Assembly (NCBI RefSeq): GCF_017498565.1
Contig: NZ_CP071794.1
Span: forward strand, 2,842,001-2,906,000
Length of the DNA: 64,000 bases
Source: Parasphingorhabdus cellanae
Lineage (GTDB): Bacteria; Pseudomonadota; Alphaproteobacteria; Sphingomonadales; Sphingomonadaceae
Direction: 5' to 3'
Below, piece after piece: positions 8,586 through 17,195 of the stretch (position 1 is its first letter; every line of letters starts with the position of its first letter). The notes below the pieces were generated by a model, which was not told the DNA's origin, did no database searches, and saw nothing but the letters and a program-made list of their open reading frames with translations. A program made the position numbers and the translations under genes.

Positions 8586-9602
8586 ATGGATCAAAATATT
8601 CAGAAGGACATTTGGGGCGGTCAGATTTTATTGGTCTCTGACGATACCGAGCTGCGTGCGCTCTATGTCCATGCGATTGAACTGCTTGGCGGACGCTGCA
8701 CCGCATTGCCTATCAGCTTCAATAGTGATGATATAGGTGAACAGATAAATGTTGCGACCATCGTGGTGCAGATTACCGAATGGGATGGCGTTCAGCGCGA
8801 GGCGCTGGGCAGAGTTGAGCGGTTTTGTGAAGCCTCTCGTCTGCCGATGCTGATACGCACTGATCTCAATCTGCTGGATATGATTTTGGCAGAAGTAGAA
8901 TATCCGCATGTTGAGCATCTGCTGAGCGACAGCGTGGCGGAGCTTTTTGTATCACTGGAACATCGCACGGAACGCCCAATCAGCAGCTTGTTTGCAGACC
9001 GGGACGAAATAGATCTGGTCGATCTCAAGAAAATTTCTGCTGACGTCGAACGTATTGCAAGGGCCTTGGTAAAATTGTCCGGGACGAAGCCAGCTGCTGG
9101 TGAAAGGCGTCTGATCAATAGCCCGTTTCTTGAGCCGGAGGCGCAAACAAAAGTCGCGGATTCTCCGATTGGTTTCAAAGCGGGAGCATCAGGCGATTTG
9201 CAGGGAGCAGATAGCGACCGTGCGCCGGAACATCGGCCTACCACAGTACTCGATAACATATCTGCCGATGAAGTACGGGGACTGATTCGGGCAAGGCGGC
9301 TGCGCGATCAGTATTTCGACGGGGAGCTTTTTGCCGATCCGGCATGGGACATGTTGCTCGACTTGATGGCTGCTCAACTTGAAGGAACAAAAGTCGCGGT
9401 TTCCAGCCTTTGTATTGCGGCATCCGTCCCGCCGACTACGGCGCTGCGCTGGATCAAAACCATGACCGAGGAAGGTGTTTTTGAGCGAAAGGCCGATGAA
9501 AGAGACGGCCGCCGGATATTTATAGAATTAAGTGAGGAAGCCACCGCGGGAATGGTTGGACTTTTGACCATGATTCGCCGTGAGGGGCTCATACTGATCT
9601 GA
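8586..9602 (+). CDS. Winged-helix (MarR-like) regulator with degenerate receiver domain
   Basis: A 338-residue predicted regulator. Residues about 10-130 look like a response-regulator receiver (GGQILLVSDDTELRALYVHA), but the expected phospho-aspartate at the end of strand three is replaced by VVQITEWD, so it is probably not phosphorylated in the normal way. A variable acidic linker follows (about 140-235). The C-terminus carries a winged helix: LRDQYFDGELFADPAWDMLL, SSLCIAASVPPTTALRWI as the recognition region, and KADERDGRRIFIELSEEA as the wing. This C-terminal type is common in sphingomonads. The start MDQNIQ at 8586 is chosen because the receiver begins there; no strong Shine-Dalgarno is visible. 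Its targets are unknown. Confidence 0.75.
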   Translation: MDQNIQKDIWGGQILLVSDDTELRALYVHAIELLGGRCTALPISFNSDDIGEQINVATIVVQITEWDGVQREALGRVERFCEASRLPMLIRTDLNLLDMILAEVEYPHVEHLLSDSVAELFVSLEHRTERPISSLFADRDEIDLVDLKKISADVERIARALVKLSGTKPAAGERRLINSPFLEPEAQTKVADSPIGFKAGASGDLQGADSDRAPEHRPTTVLDNISADEVRGLIRARRLRDQYFDGELFADPAWDMLLDLMAAQLEGTKVAVSSLCIAASVPPTTALRWIKTMTEEGVFERKADERDGRRIFIELSEEATAGMVGLLTMIRREGLILI

Positions 9603-9617
9603 TTCAGGCAAAAGAAA

Positions 9618-9639
9618 ACCCGCCAGTCGCCGGGCGGGT
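9618..9639 (-). terminator. Intrinsic terminator of rpsT
   Basis: ACCCGCC and GGCGGGT form a seven-pair GC stem with an eight-base loop. On the reverse strand the stem is followed by TTTTCTTTTG, placing it downstream of rpsT. On the forward strand the run (ATTCTTTC) is weaker, but it may also slow transcription from the regulator gene. Confidence 0.75.
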
Positions 9640-9680
9640 GATTCTTTCGTGATAGCTTATCCGGGCTGTGCCAGAAAAAC

Positions 9681-9944
9681 TTATCCCAGCGCAGCGAGAC
9701 GCTTTGTCAGGCGGCTGAATTTGCGCGATGCCGTGTTTTTGTGGAACACACCGCGGGCCACGCCGCGGGCCAATTCTGGCTGGACAGCAGCAAGAGCAGT
9801 GGTTGCAGCGGCTTTATCGCCTGCTTCCAAAGCCGCTTCAACGGACTTAATTTTCGTGCGAATCTGGCTCACGCGGTTCTTGTTAATGACCGTGCGGCGC
9901 TCGTTGCGACGGATACGTTTCTTTGCTTGCGGCGTATTAGCCAT
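9681..9944 (-). CDS. rpsT: 30S ribosomal protein S20
   Basis: An 87-residue, very basic protein that binds 16S rRNA early in 30S assembly. The start [17 protein letters not shown] and the segment [19 protein letters not shown] are characteristic of S20. The C-terminus ([19 protein letters not shown]) is also conserved. rpsT beside dnaA is a classical alphaproteobacterial arrangement. A GC hairpin with a T-tract follows at 9618-9639. Confidence 0.98.
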   Translation of the reverse strand: MANTPQAKKRIRRNERRTVINKNRVSQIRTKIKSVEAALEAGDKAAATTALAAVQPELARGVARGVFHKNTASRKFSRLTKRLAALG

Positions 9945-10073
9945 GAAATTTCCTCAAAAAACTGAAATGCTGAAGTGCCATATATCGCTATTGCGACCTT
10001 GGCTCAAGTCGGCGGTCATTAGCTCTCTTGGTGATTCCCGTCAATAGCTTAGTCAAACAAGCCGCAAGCTCTT

Positions 10074-10886
10074 TCAGCTCTGGCATTTTCGGCAGTAAAA
10101 GGTGGAACGCCCACTATCGATTTTGCGCAGTACCGGAGCTCCGCAGGCGCAATCCTCGCCCTCGCGGCCATAGACCAGCCATTCTTTCGAAAAATAGCCT
10201 AATTCACCGTCTGGCTGGACGAAATCGCGCAAGGATGAACCACCCGCCGCTATTGCAGATTCGAGCACATGTTTGATCGCAGTGACCAGCTTGTCGTAAC
10301 GCGGCTTTGAAATACCACCTCCCATCCGGCTGGGCGAAATACCGGCCATATGCAGCGCTTCGCAAACGTAGATATTGCCAAGACCAGCGACATTGCGCTG
10401 ATCGAGCAGCAATTGTTTGATCGGAGCCTTGCGATCCTTTGTTACCGCTTTCAGATAGGCGCCGTTAAACGCATCGCTTAATGGCTCTGGTCCCATGGCT
10501 GCGAAAGGTCCAAATATGTCCACTTCGTCGGCCCGGACCAAATCAAGCGAGCCGAAACGGCGCGGATCATTCAGCACGAGCCGTCGGTTTTCTTCAGTTT
10601 CCAGCACAAGATGATCATGTTTTTCAAGTTCTACGGGGTCAATCCGCCAGCGGCCCGACATGCCAAGGTGGAAGATCATGATATCGCCGCGATCGGTTTC
10701 AATCAGGCCATATTTGGCGCGCCGCGACAACCCGGTAACTCGTGCGCCAGTCATTCTTTGGCGAAGGTCAGACGGGATCGGACGGCGTAGATCAGCGCGC
10801 CGCGGCTCGACCAGGGTCAGTTTGTTGCCCTCCAATACAGGTCGCAAACCTGCAACCGTTGTTTCCACTTCTGGTAGTTCTGGCAT
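10074..10886 (-). CDS. mutM: Formamidopyrimidine-DNA glycosylase
   Basis: Excises 8-oxoguanine and ring-opened purines and cleaves the abasic site. The 270-residue protein starts MPELPEVETT; the N-terminal proline left after methionine removal is the nucleophile and the next glutamate is catalytic. LSRRAKYGLIE near 52-62 holds the conserved lysine. The helix-two-turn-helix region (LLLDQRNVAGLGNIYVCEAL) and a C-terminal zinc finger (CACGAPVLR ... FYCRKC) are complete. The second of two adjacent ATGs is chosen so that proline is residue 2. AAGGGG precedes it. It shares a 161-base divergent promoter region with ubiE. Confidence 0.96.
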   Translation of the reverse strand: MPELPEVETTVAGLRPVLEGNKLTLVEPRRADLRRPIPSDLRQRMTGARVTGLSRRAKYGLIETDRGDIMIFHLGMSGRWRIDPVELEKHDHLVLETEENRRLVLNDPRRFGSLDLVRADEVDIFGPFAAMGPEPLSDAFNGAYLKAVTKDRKAPIKQLLLDQRNVAGLGNIYVCEALHMAGISPSRMGGGISKPRYDKLVTAIKHVLESAIAAGGSSLRDFVQPDGELGYFSKEWLVYGREGEDCACGAPVLRKIDSGRSTFYCRKCQS

Positions 10887-11047
10887 CATGCCCCTTAGAT
10901 TATCAAAGCTATTGCTCTATCCAGCAGCTACAGGGTGATTGCAGTGCTGCCAAGCGTCGTCTAAAGCTGTGTTCGAAAATTGACTCTGGACAGATTCTGC
11001 CAATCCGATTCTTGGGGTCCGATACCAAAGACGTGAGCAACCATTTT

Positions 11048-11785
11048 ATGATCGAAACCAAGACAGTCTCCTTCGGCTATGAAGAGGTGGATGAAGATGA
11101 AAAGGTTGGCCGTGTCGGTCAGGTCTTCTCCAACGTCGCGAGCAAATATGATGTGATGAACGATGCGATGAGCGCTGGTACACATCGGCTCTGGAAAGAT
11201 CGTTTTGCGCGCCGGGTCAAGCCGCGCGAAGGGGAAGAGATACTCGATATGGCGGGCGGCACGGGTGACATCGCCTTTCGTATGGTCGATAGCGGTGCGA
11301 ATATTACGGTTGCCGATATCAACCCCGACATGCTGTCCGAGGGGCTGGACCGCGCCATTAAAAAAGGCGAAGGCCGGTTGGTTTGGAGCGAACAAAATGC
11401 CGAGGACCTAAATTTCCCAGATGCCCATTTTGATGCCTACACCATTGTCTTTGGCATCCGGAATGTGACCCATATTGAACAAGCGCTAGCCGAAGCGCAT
11501 CGGGTCCTGCGTTATGGCGGGCGGTTTTACTGCATGGAATTTTCCAAGACGCTGTGGCCTGGCTTTGACAAGGTTTATGATTTTTACTCGCATCGAGTAC
11601 TGCCCAAAATTGGCAAGGCGGTTGCAAATGATGAAGACAGCTATCGCTATCTGGCCGAGTCCATTGACCGCTTTCCGCCAATGGAGACATTTCGCGCTAT
11701 GATTGAAAATGCCGGTTTTTCTCAGACCAAGGTCGAACCAATGATGGGGGGTCTCGTTGCCATCCATAGCGGTTGGAAAGTCTGA
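11048..11785 (+). CDS. ubiE: Ubiquinone/menaquinone methyltransferase UbiE
   Basis: SAM-dependent C-methyltransferase of ubiquinone synthesis. The 245-residue protein carries VFSNVASKYDVMNDAMSAG near the N-terminus, the SAM motif LDMAGGTGDIAFR near 65-77, QNAEDLNFPDAHFDA and FGIRNVTHIEQAL in the middle, and MMGGLVAIHSGWKV at the end, all diagnostic. ATG 11048 is chosen; an in-frame GTG at 11033 would add five residues, and neither has a strong Shine-Dalgarno. It is the first gene of a forward run, 13 bases before ubiB. Confidence 0.96.
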   Translation: MIETKTVSFGYEEVDEDEKVGRVGQVFSNVASKYDVMNDAMSAGTHRLWKDRFARRVKPREGEEILDMAGGTGDIAFRMVDSGANITVADINPDMLSEGLDRAIKKGEGRLVWSEQNAEDLNFPDAHFDAYTIVFGIRNVTHIEQALAEAHRVLRYGGRFYCMEFSKTLWPGFDKVYDFYSHRVLPKIGKAVANDEDSYRYLAESIDRFPPMETFRAMIENAGFSQTKVEPMMGGLVAIHSGWKV

Positions 11786-11798
11786 GCATTTCCATAGC

Positions 11799-13352
11799 AT
11801 GACATCATCCAGAACCCATATCTTTCGCTTGCTCAAATGGGGCCGCACGCTCGCCAAACATGGTGCCTTGCGCGATATCGAGAAGCACAAGACGACCCCG
11901 CCGCCGGTGCGCCGCCTGTTTCGCTTGGCCCGACTGGGTACGATCCAGCCAAAGACACCCAATTATTCTGCCGCGCTGCAGGCAATCGGTCCGGCTGCGA
12001 TCAAACTGGGCCAGACACTGGCGACAAGGCCAGATATAATTGGTGAAGAAGCCGCACGCGACCTCCTGCAGCTGCAGGACAATCTGCCACCCGTGTCTTT
12101 CGATAGCATAAAAGATGAAATTGAGGGGAGCCTCGGTAAGCCGGTTGATGCGCTTTACAGTCATATTGACCCGGAGCCAGTTGGCGCTGCGTCGATTGCG
12201 CAGGTCCACCGTGCGACCACGATTGACGGTAAAGACGTTGCGGTCAAAGTTCTACGCCCTGGCATCATCAAAAAATTCACCGCTGATATCGAAACCTATG
12301 AATGGGCGGCAGCTCATCTCGAAGCTATGGGCGGCGAAGCGAAGCGGCTGCGGCCGCAATTGGTCATAGCCAATTTCCGGCGGTGGACCATGCGCGAGCT
12401 CGACTTGCGCCGGGAAGCGGCATCGTCTTCCGAGCTTGCCGAACATATGGCCAATGTCGAGCAATTTGAAGTGCCGGCCATTGACTGGGACCGAACATCC
12501 GGCCGCGTGCTGACGCTTGATTGGGTGGATGGCATCAAGATTTCGCGCCGCGATGATCTGATCGCCGCGGGCCATGATTTGAATGATATCGCCAATCGAC
12601 TGGTCCACACGTTCCTGAAGCAAGCGATTGAGGCAGGCTATTTTCACGCCGACATGCATCAGGGCAATTTGTTCGTGAAAGCCGATGGCACGATTGTCGC
12701 GATCGACTTTGGCATCATGGGGCGGATCAACAAGAAAGCCCGTTTCTGGCTAGCCGAAATTCTCTATGGCCTGACGACCGGTAATTATAAGCGCGTAGCG
12801 GAAATTCACTTCGAAGCACAATATGTGCCCGATCATCATAGCATGGAGGAATTTGCGACGGCCTTGCGCGCCGTTGGTGAACCCATGCGCGGTAAGCCGG
12901 TGAGTGAGCTGTCGGTCGGTGACATGCTCGACGGCCTGTTTGCGATTACCCGTGATTTCGACATGGAGACCCAGCCGCATCTGCTGCTGCTCCAGAAAAC
13001 GATGGTAATGGTCGAAGGCATCGCGACTGATCTTAATCCCGGTATAAACATGTGGGACGCCAGCGGCCCCTATGTAAAAAACTGGATCCGCGGCGAACTC
13101 GGGCCTGAAGCCGCGATTGCCGACCGGATTAATTCCGATATGGACACGCTTTTGATGCTGCCCGACATCGTCAGGCGGCTGGACCAACAACTTCCGAGGC
13201 AAGGCGGCGCTCCGCCACCACCGCCCGTGGCCGATGTGGATTTGCTTTGGGAACGCCGTAAAGCGGGAAATGGCGGCGGATTTTGGCGTTATGCGCTAAC
13301 AGCTGTTATAGCAGCATCGGCTGGCGCAGGTGCGCTATGGATGTTGGGATAG
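11799..13352 (+). CDS. ubiB: UbiB-type ubiquinone biosynthesis protein (ABC1/ADCK kinase-like)
   Basis: An atypical protein-kinase-like ATPase needed for the hydroxylation steps of ubiquinone synthesis at the inner membrane. The 517-residue protein shows the family KxGQ motif (AIKLGQTLATRPD, residues 69-72), the Ala-rich nucleotide loop in GAASIAQVHRA, the invariant lysine in VAVKVLRPG, the catalytic HADMHQGNLFV and the metal-binding AIDFGIMGRI. A C-terminal hydrophobic helix (ALTAVIAASAGAGALWMLG) would anchor it in the membrane. A longer frame would overlap ubiE. Its place behind ubiE supports the role. Confidence 0.95.
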   Translation: MTSSRTHIFRLLKWGRTLAKHGALRDIEKHKTTPPPVRRLFRLARLGTIQPKTPNYSAALQAIGPAAIKLGQTLATRPDIIGEEAARDLLQLQDNLPPVSFDSIKDEIEGSLGKPVDALYSHIDPEPVGAASIAQVHRATTIDGKDVAVKVLRPGIIKKFTADIETYEWAAAHLEAMGGEAKRLRPQLVIANFRRWTMRELDLRREAASSSELAEHMANVEQFEVPAIDWDRTSGRVLTLDWVDGIKISRRDDLIAAGHDLNDIANRLVHTFLKQAIEAGYFHADMHQGNLFVKADGTIVAIDFGIMGRINKKARFWLAEILYGLTTGNYKRVAEIHFEAQYVPDHHSMEEFATALRAVGEPMRGKPVSELSVGDMLDGLFAITRDFDMETQPHLLLLQKTMVMVEGIATDLNPGINMWDASGPYVKNWIRGELGPEAAIADRINSDMDTLLMLPDIVRRLDQQLPRQGGAPPPPPVADVDLLWERRKAGNGGGFWRYALTAVIAASAGAGALWMLG

Positions 13353-13372
13353 TGGATTGTGGGGACAGAAGA

Positions 13373-13870
13373 ATGATCTTGCGATTGATGATGCTATTGG
13401 CTGCGGTTTCTATGGTCATTAACCCGGCCAGGGCGCAGGACGAGCAATTCCTCTTGGAAAAATTCGAAGGCACTTGGCTTGCAACGGGCAATAGTTTTTA
13501 CGAAAAAGCGCAATCCAAGATGATCTGGTCCAAGACGCTGGGTGACCGATTTTATCGCATCGATTACAGCTTTTCCACCAGGGGCAACCCCGAGGAGGGA
13601 TTTTCCGGGATTGGTCATTACCGAGTGGCGGATAAACCCGACGTTACCGGCTATTGGGCGGATAATAGCGGCGACCTTCATCCTTTGAACGGCAAGGTAA
13701 GAGCTGATCGCCTGAGAACAATCTGGGGCGAAGCCGGAAGCAAACAGGGGCTAACGGAATATCTTTTGTTGCCCGATGGAGCACTGCAAGTGACCGACTG
13801 GCTTTTGACCGACGACGGATGGCGGGAGTTTAACAAAACAACGTTCCAGAAACAATCTGCCGGTCAGTGA
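13373..13870 (+). CDS. Secreted protein of unknown function
   Basis: A 165-residue exported protein. Residues 1-20 (MILRLMMLLAAVSMVINPARA) form a Sec signal peptide with probable cleavage after ARA. The mature part (FEGTWLATGNSFY, FYRIDYSFSTRGNPEEGFSG, LRTIWGEAGS) is beta-rich and tryptophan/tyrosine-rich, vaguely like lipocalin-type or DUF1579-like proteins, but no family is claimed. It starts 20 bases after ubiB and 37 bases before coaBC, so it is probably cotranscribed with them. Confidence 0.75.
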   Translation: MILRLMMLLAAVSMVINPARAQDEQFLLEKFEGTWLATGNSFYEKAQSKMIWSKTLGDRFYRIDYSFSTRGNPEEGFSGIGHYRVADKPDVTGYWADNSGDLHPLNGKVRADRLRTIWGEAGSKQGLTEYLLLPDGALQVTDWLLTDDGWREFNKTTFQKQSAGQ

Positions 13871-13907
13871 CTGGACTCTCCGAATATAGCAGGCCACAAC
13901 CGCAGTT

Positions 13908-15179
13908 ATGACCGAACCCAAACACATCCTGCTGATCATCGGCGGCGGCATTGCGGCCTATAAATCGTCCGAACTTATCCGCCTGATCAAGAAGGCCGGA
14001 ATGACAGTGCGCTGTGTGTTGACTGAATCTGGCGGGCAATTTGTCACGCCGATGACTTTGGCGGCGCTATCCGAAAATGAAGTGCACACCACTTTGTGGT
14101 CACTAAAAGACGAAACCGAGATGGGGCACATCCAATTGTCCCGCGAGGCGGATTTGGTGGTGGTTTGTCCAGCGACCGCCAATCTGCTTGCAAAAATGGC
14201 TGGCGGTATTGCCGATGATCTGGCGACGACCCTGTTACTCGCGACCGACACACAAGTATTGGCCGTACCAGCAATGAATGTGCGCATGTGGGATCATCCG
14301 GCGACCCAGCGCAACATCGAACAATTGGGCGTCGATGGTCTGATCGTAATGCCTCCCGATGAAGGTGATATGGCATGCGGTGAATTTGGTCCGGGCCGCT
14401 TGCCTGAGCCGCCAGCGGTGATGACAGAGATTATGCGGCATTTGGGTGGCGGTGATGGATCATCAACCTTGACCGGTGAAACTGAACTCGGCCCCAATCC
14501 CCTGGAAGGGCAACCGGCCTTTGCGCCTGACCAGCATCGCCCGCTCCATGGCAAACATGTCCTGATAACCGCCGGTCCAACGCGTGAGCCAATTGACCCA
14601 GTGCGCTATATCGCCAATCGGTCGTCCGGGCGTCAGGGTTTCGCGATCGCCGCTGCTGCCGCCGAAGCGGGCGCTCAAGTCACTTTGGTCGCCGGGCCCG
14701 TGCATCTGCCGACCCCAGCGGGTGTGATGCGGGTCGATGTCGAGACGGCCTTGGAAATGGAAGCGGCAGTGCACGGCGCGCTACCCGCTGATATCGCGAT
14801 CATGGTTGCCGCCGTCGCTGACTGGCGAGCAGATTCTCGCGCGGAACAGAAGATAAAGAAGCAGAAGGGAGACGCCCTCGCGCCGCTCGAACTGATCGAG
14901 AACCCCGATATTTTGGCGGGCCTGGCCCAGCACGAAAAACGGCCCGGCCTGCTCATCGGCTTTGCCGCTGAAACCGAGAAAATCGAGGAACATGCTCGCG
15001 CGAAATTGGTCAAGAAAGCTTGTGACTGGATCGTCGCCAATGATGTGTCTGGTGATGTCATGGGCGGAGCGGAGAATAGCGTGCATATTGTCACTGCGGA
15101 CGGTACAGAAATCTGGGAACGCCTTCCCAAACCAGAAGTGGCGCGGCGGCTGTTAAGAAAAATCATCGAAGAGATTTGA
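13908..15179 (+). CDS. coaBC: Bifunctional phosphopantothenoylcysteine decarboxylase / synthetase
   Basis: Makes 4'-phosphopantetheine in coenzyme A synthesis. The CoaC flavoprotein half (1-190) shows KHILLIIGGGIAAYKSSELI, the catalytic histidine in SENEVHTTLW, PAMNVRMWDHPA for substrate binding and the reactive cysteine in MACGEFGPGRLPEP. The CoaB half has TAGPTREPIDPVRYIANRSS, VAAVADWR and the active-site lysine in EQKIKKQKG. The linker around 180-205 is longer and more variable than the core. At 423 residues it is slightly above the usual 400. dut follows after six bases, an order common in alphaproteobacteria. Confidence 0.97.
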   Translation: MTEPKHILLIIGGGIAAYKSSELIRLIKKAGMTVRCVLTESGGQFVTPMTLAALSENEVHTTLWSLKDETEMGHIQLSREADLVVVCPATANLLAKMAGGIADDLATTLLLATDTQVLAVPAMNVRMWDHPATQRNIEQLGVDGLIVMPPDEGDMACGEFGPGRLPEPPAVMTEIMRHLGGGDGSSTLTGETELGPNPLEGQPAFAPDQHRPLHGKHVLITAGPTREPIDPVRYIANRSSGRQGFAIAAAAAEAGAQVTLVAGPVHLPTPAGVMRVDVETALEMEAAVHGALPADIAIMVAAVADWRADSRAEQKIKKQKGDALAPLELIENPDILAGLAQHEKRPGLLIGFAAETEKIEEHARAKLVKKACDWIVANDVSGDVMGGAENSVHIVTADGTEIWERLPKPEVARRLLRKIIEEI

Positions 15180-15185
15180 GAGACT

Positions 15186-15632
15186 ATGTTTGAACCAATT
15201 GAGATAGCCGTGAAGCGGCTGGATGGTGCGGGTGATCTGCCTTTGCCTAGCTATGAGACCAGCGGCTCTGCCGGTATGGATGTTCGCGCCGCTGAAGCAG
15301 CCTCTATCGCTCCTGGAAAGCGCGGTCTGGTTGGCACCGGTTTCGCATTCGCCATTCCGGAAAGTTATGAGGTGCAGGTGCGTCCGCGCTCCGGATTGGC
15401 TTTGAAAAAGGGTATATCTGTTCTCAACACGCCGGGAACCATCGACAGCGATTATCGCGGAGAGATAAAGGTCATCCTCGCTAACCTCGGCGATGAGGAC
15501 TTCATCATTGAACGTGGTGATCGGATTGCCCAAATTGTCGTGGCGCCGGTGCAGCGCGGCAATCTGGTCGAAGTCGAAATACTTGATGACACTGCACGCG
15601 GCACTGGTGGTTTTGGTTCCACCGGTGTATAA
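15186..15632 (+). CDS. dut: dUTP diphosphatase
   Basis: Hydrolyses dUTP to dUMP and pyrophosphate, keeping uracil out of DNA and feeding dTMP synthesis. All five trimeric dUTPase motifs are present in 148 residues: SAGMDVRA (1), [11 protein letters not shown] (2), [14 protein letters not shown] (3, with the catalytic Asp and the substrate-stacking Tyr), [10 protein letters not shown] (4) and [10 protein letters not shown] (5, the mobile P-loop-like tail). The start follows the coaBC stop by six bases, so coupled translation is likely. Confidence 0.98.
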   Translation: MFEPIEIAVKRLDGAGDLPLPSYETSGSAGMDVRAAEAASIAPGKRGLVGTGFAFAIPESYEVQVRPRSGLALKKGISVLNTPGTIDSDYRGEIKVILANLGDEDFIIERGDRIAQIVVAPVQRGNLVEVEILDDTARGTGGFGSTGV

Positions 15633-15667
15633 ATTGATGACCAACTGCTTTTGGAAAGGAATAAACT

Positions 15668-16072
15668 ATGATTGACCTTCTTTTTGCTATGGCTCTTGCG
15701 AGCACGACAACGCAGGGTGCAGACACGATTTCTGCGATGCCAGCGGATTATTCTGCCCTTGAAACGGCCCAATTCAGTAAACCTATTTACTATGCACAGC
15801 GCCATGAAATGGCCGCAGAACGGGCTGCAAAAAAGGCCAATTGCAAACTGCCGACGGCCGAACAATGGGTCTATGCCCGCATTGAGGCCGCAATATTGGT
15901 TGCGCCCGATGGTGAGCTTGTAAAAGTGGTTCCGGTGGAGAGCGGTTGCCGCGAACTGGAAGTCTATATGGTCAATCATCTCAGCAAATATGGAAAAAAA
16001 GCTGGTCCCATATCAACCAACAACAAAACTACCTGGTATAAAACAGCGATGCATTTCCGCTGGCCTGAATGA
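15668..16072 (+). CDS. Small exported protein of unknown function
   Basis: A 134-residue protein with a strong start (AAAGGA seven bases before ATG). Residues 1-18 (MIDLLFAMALASTTTQGA) look like a short signal peptide. The mature part contains two cysteines (KANCKLPT, ESGCRELE) that could form a disulfide, and a segment ARIEAAILVAPDGELVKVVP that is loosely reminiscent of TonB C-terminal-like domains. No family is claimed. It overlaps the moeB start by four bases (ATGA), so the two are coupled. Confidence 0.75.
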   Translation: MIDLLFAMALASTTTQGADTISAMPADYSALETAQFSKPIYYAQRHEMAAERAAKKANCKLPTAEQWVYARIEAAILVAPDGELVKVVPVESGCRELEVYMVNHLSKYGKKAGPISTNNKTTWYKTAMHFRWPE

Positions 16073-16851
16073 GCGATTTAACCGACGAACAGCTTGACCG
16101 TTACGCCCGTCACATTGTCCTGAGAGATATTGGCGGTATTGGTCAGAAGAAGATAATTGACGCCCATATCCTGATCATCGGCGCTGGCGGCATAGGCTGC
16201 CCAGCAATCCAGTATCTGGCTGCGGCTGGCATTGGTGCGCTTACGATTATTGACGATGATGTCGTGTCTTTATCCAACCTGCAAAGGCAGGTGTTGTTCA
16301 CTACTGCCGATATAGGCCATCCGAAAGTCGAAGTTGCCAAAAGGGCCGCGCAACGGATCAATCCAGAAGTCTTAATAAACGTGTTTAATCAGCGCCTTAC
16401 CGCGCAGCATTTTTCTGAGGATGCTGCAGCATTTTTTGGCTCGTTTGACGTCATTATCGACGGCTCCGATAATTATCAGACCCGGCTTCTGGTGTCGGAC
16501 TATTCCATCGCCCACAAAGTCCCGCTGGTATCGGCGGCTATTGGTCAGTTTCAGGGGCAGCTTGGCATCTTCCGCGGCTGGGAAAAGGACAAGCCGTGCT
16601 ATCGCTGTTTCGTCGGCGATGCGCTTGACCCAGATGATTGCGACAATTGTTCGGAAGTTGGCGTCCTTGGGGCGATGGTAGGCCTTATGGGTAGCTTTGC
16701 CGCCACGGAAGCGATCCGGGTTGTCACCGGCTTTGGCGATGATCCGGCTGGCAAGTTACAACTTTTCGACGGCTTGAAACCCTCCATGCGTAGTATCAAT
16801 CTACCCAAAGACCCGGAATGCAAAAGCTGCGGAGCGCCAGCAGAGGCCTAA
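16069..16851 (+). CDS. MoeB/ThiF-type sulfur-carrier adenylyltransferase
   Basis: An E1-like enzyme that adenylates the C-terminal glycine of a ubiquitin-like sulfur carrier (MoaD or ThiS). The 260-residue protein has LDRYARHIVLRDIGGIGQKK, the ATP-binding IIGAGGIGCPAIQYLAAAGIG, the metal-binding IDGSDNYQTR, and two zinc CxxC pairs (CYRC near 178 and CKSCGA near 254). The catalytic cysteine region is NCSEVGVLGAMVG. No rhodanese domain is fused. MoeB and ThiF cannot be told apart by sequence alone here, and no carrier gene lies beside it. Its end overlaps the convergent GFA gene by four bases. Confidence 0.92.
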   Translation: MSDLTDEQLDRYARHIVLRDIGGIGQKKIIDAHILIIGAGGIGCPAIQYLAAAGIGALTIIDDDVVSLSNLQRQVLFTTADIGHPKVEVAKRAAQRINPEVLINVFNQRLTAQHFSEDAAAFFGSFDVIIDGSDNYQTRLLVSDYSIAHKVPLVSAAIGQFQGQLGIFRGWEKDKPCYRCFVGDALDPDDCDNCSEVGVLGAMVGLMGSFAATEAIRVVTGFGDDPAGKLQLFDGLKPSMRSINLPKDPECKSCGAPAEA

Positions 16852-17195
16852 AGGTTGGCCCCATCCACTTTCCGCACGGGCAAGTGCCGCCAATGACCCG
16901 CATCAAACATCTTGATGTTCACACCCATCCGGTCGGGCGGCGCGGTGCGCGGTGTCCAATGGGTATGCGAACCGCAGCGTTTGCAATTCCAAAGCGTAAT
17001 CATCTTGTCGCCCTGGACATAGCTATTCAGTATTTCGGGTTCGGCTTGGATCTCCACCACATCCGGATTCCAGAAGCTGCCTGTCCAACCACTTTTTCGG
17101 CATAAAGAGCAATTGCACTGGATGATTTCTTCCGGCGGTGACGGAACGGTGATCTGCACCGCGCCGCAATGGCACTGGCCTTTCAATTCAACCAT
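16848..17195 (-). CDS. GFA (glutathione-dependent formaldehyde-activating enzyme-like) family protein
   Basis: A 115-residue zinc-binding protein of the GFA/CENP-V fold. Conserved zinc ligands are in GQCHCGAVQ (residues 6-9), QCNCSLCRKSG (about 29-36) and LWNCKRCGSHTHW (about 82-88). Most bacterial members have no proven substrate despite the family name. It overlaps the sirtuin gene start-to-end by eight bases on the same strand and converges on moeB. Confidence 0.92.
   Translation of the reverse strand: MVELKGQCHCGAVQITVPSPPEEIIQCNCSLCRKSGWTGSFWNPDVVEIQAEPEILNSYVQGDKMITLWNCKRCGSHTHWTPRTAPPDRMGVNIKMFDAGHWRHLPVRKVDGANL

Noticed and set aside
8255..8641. 128-codon open frame upstream of the pseudo-receiver gene
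   Set aside because: No ribosome-binding site, it overlaps the better supported gene, and the protein looks like nothing known.
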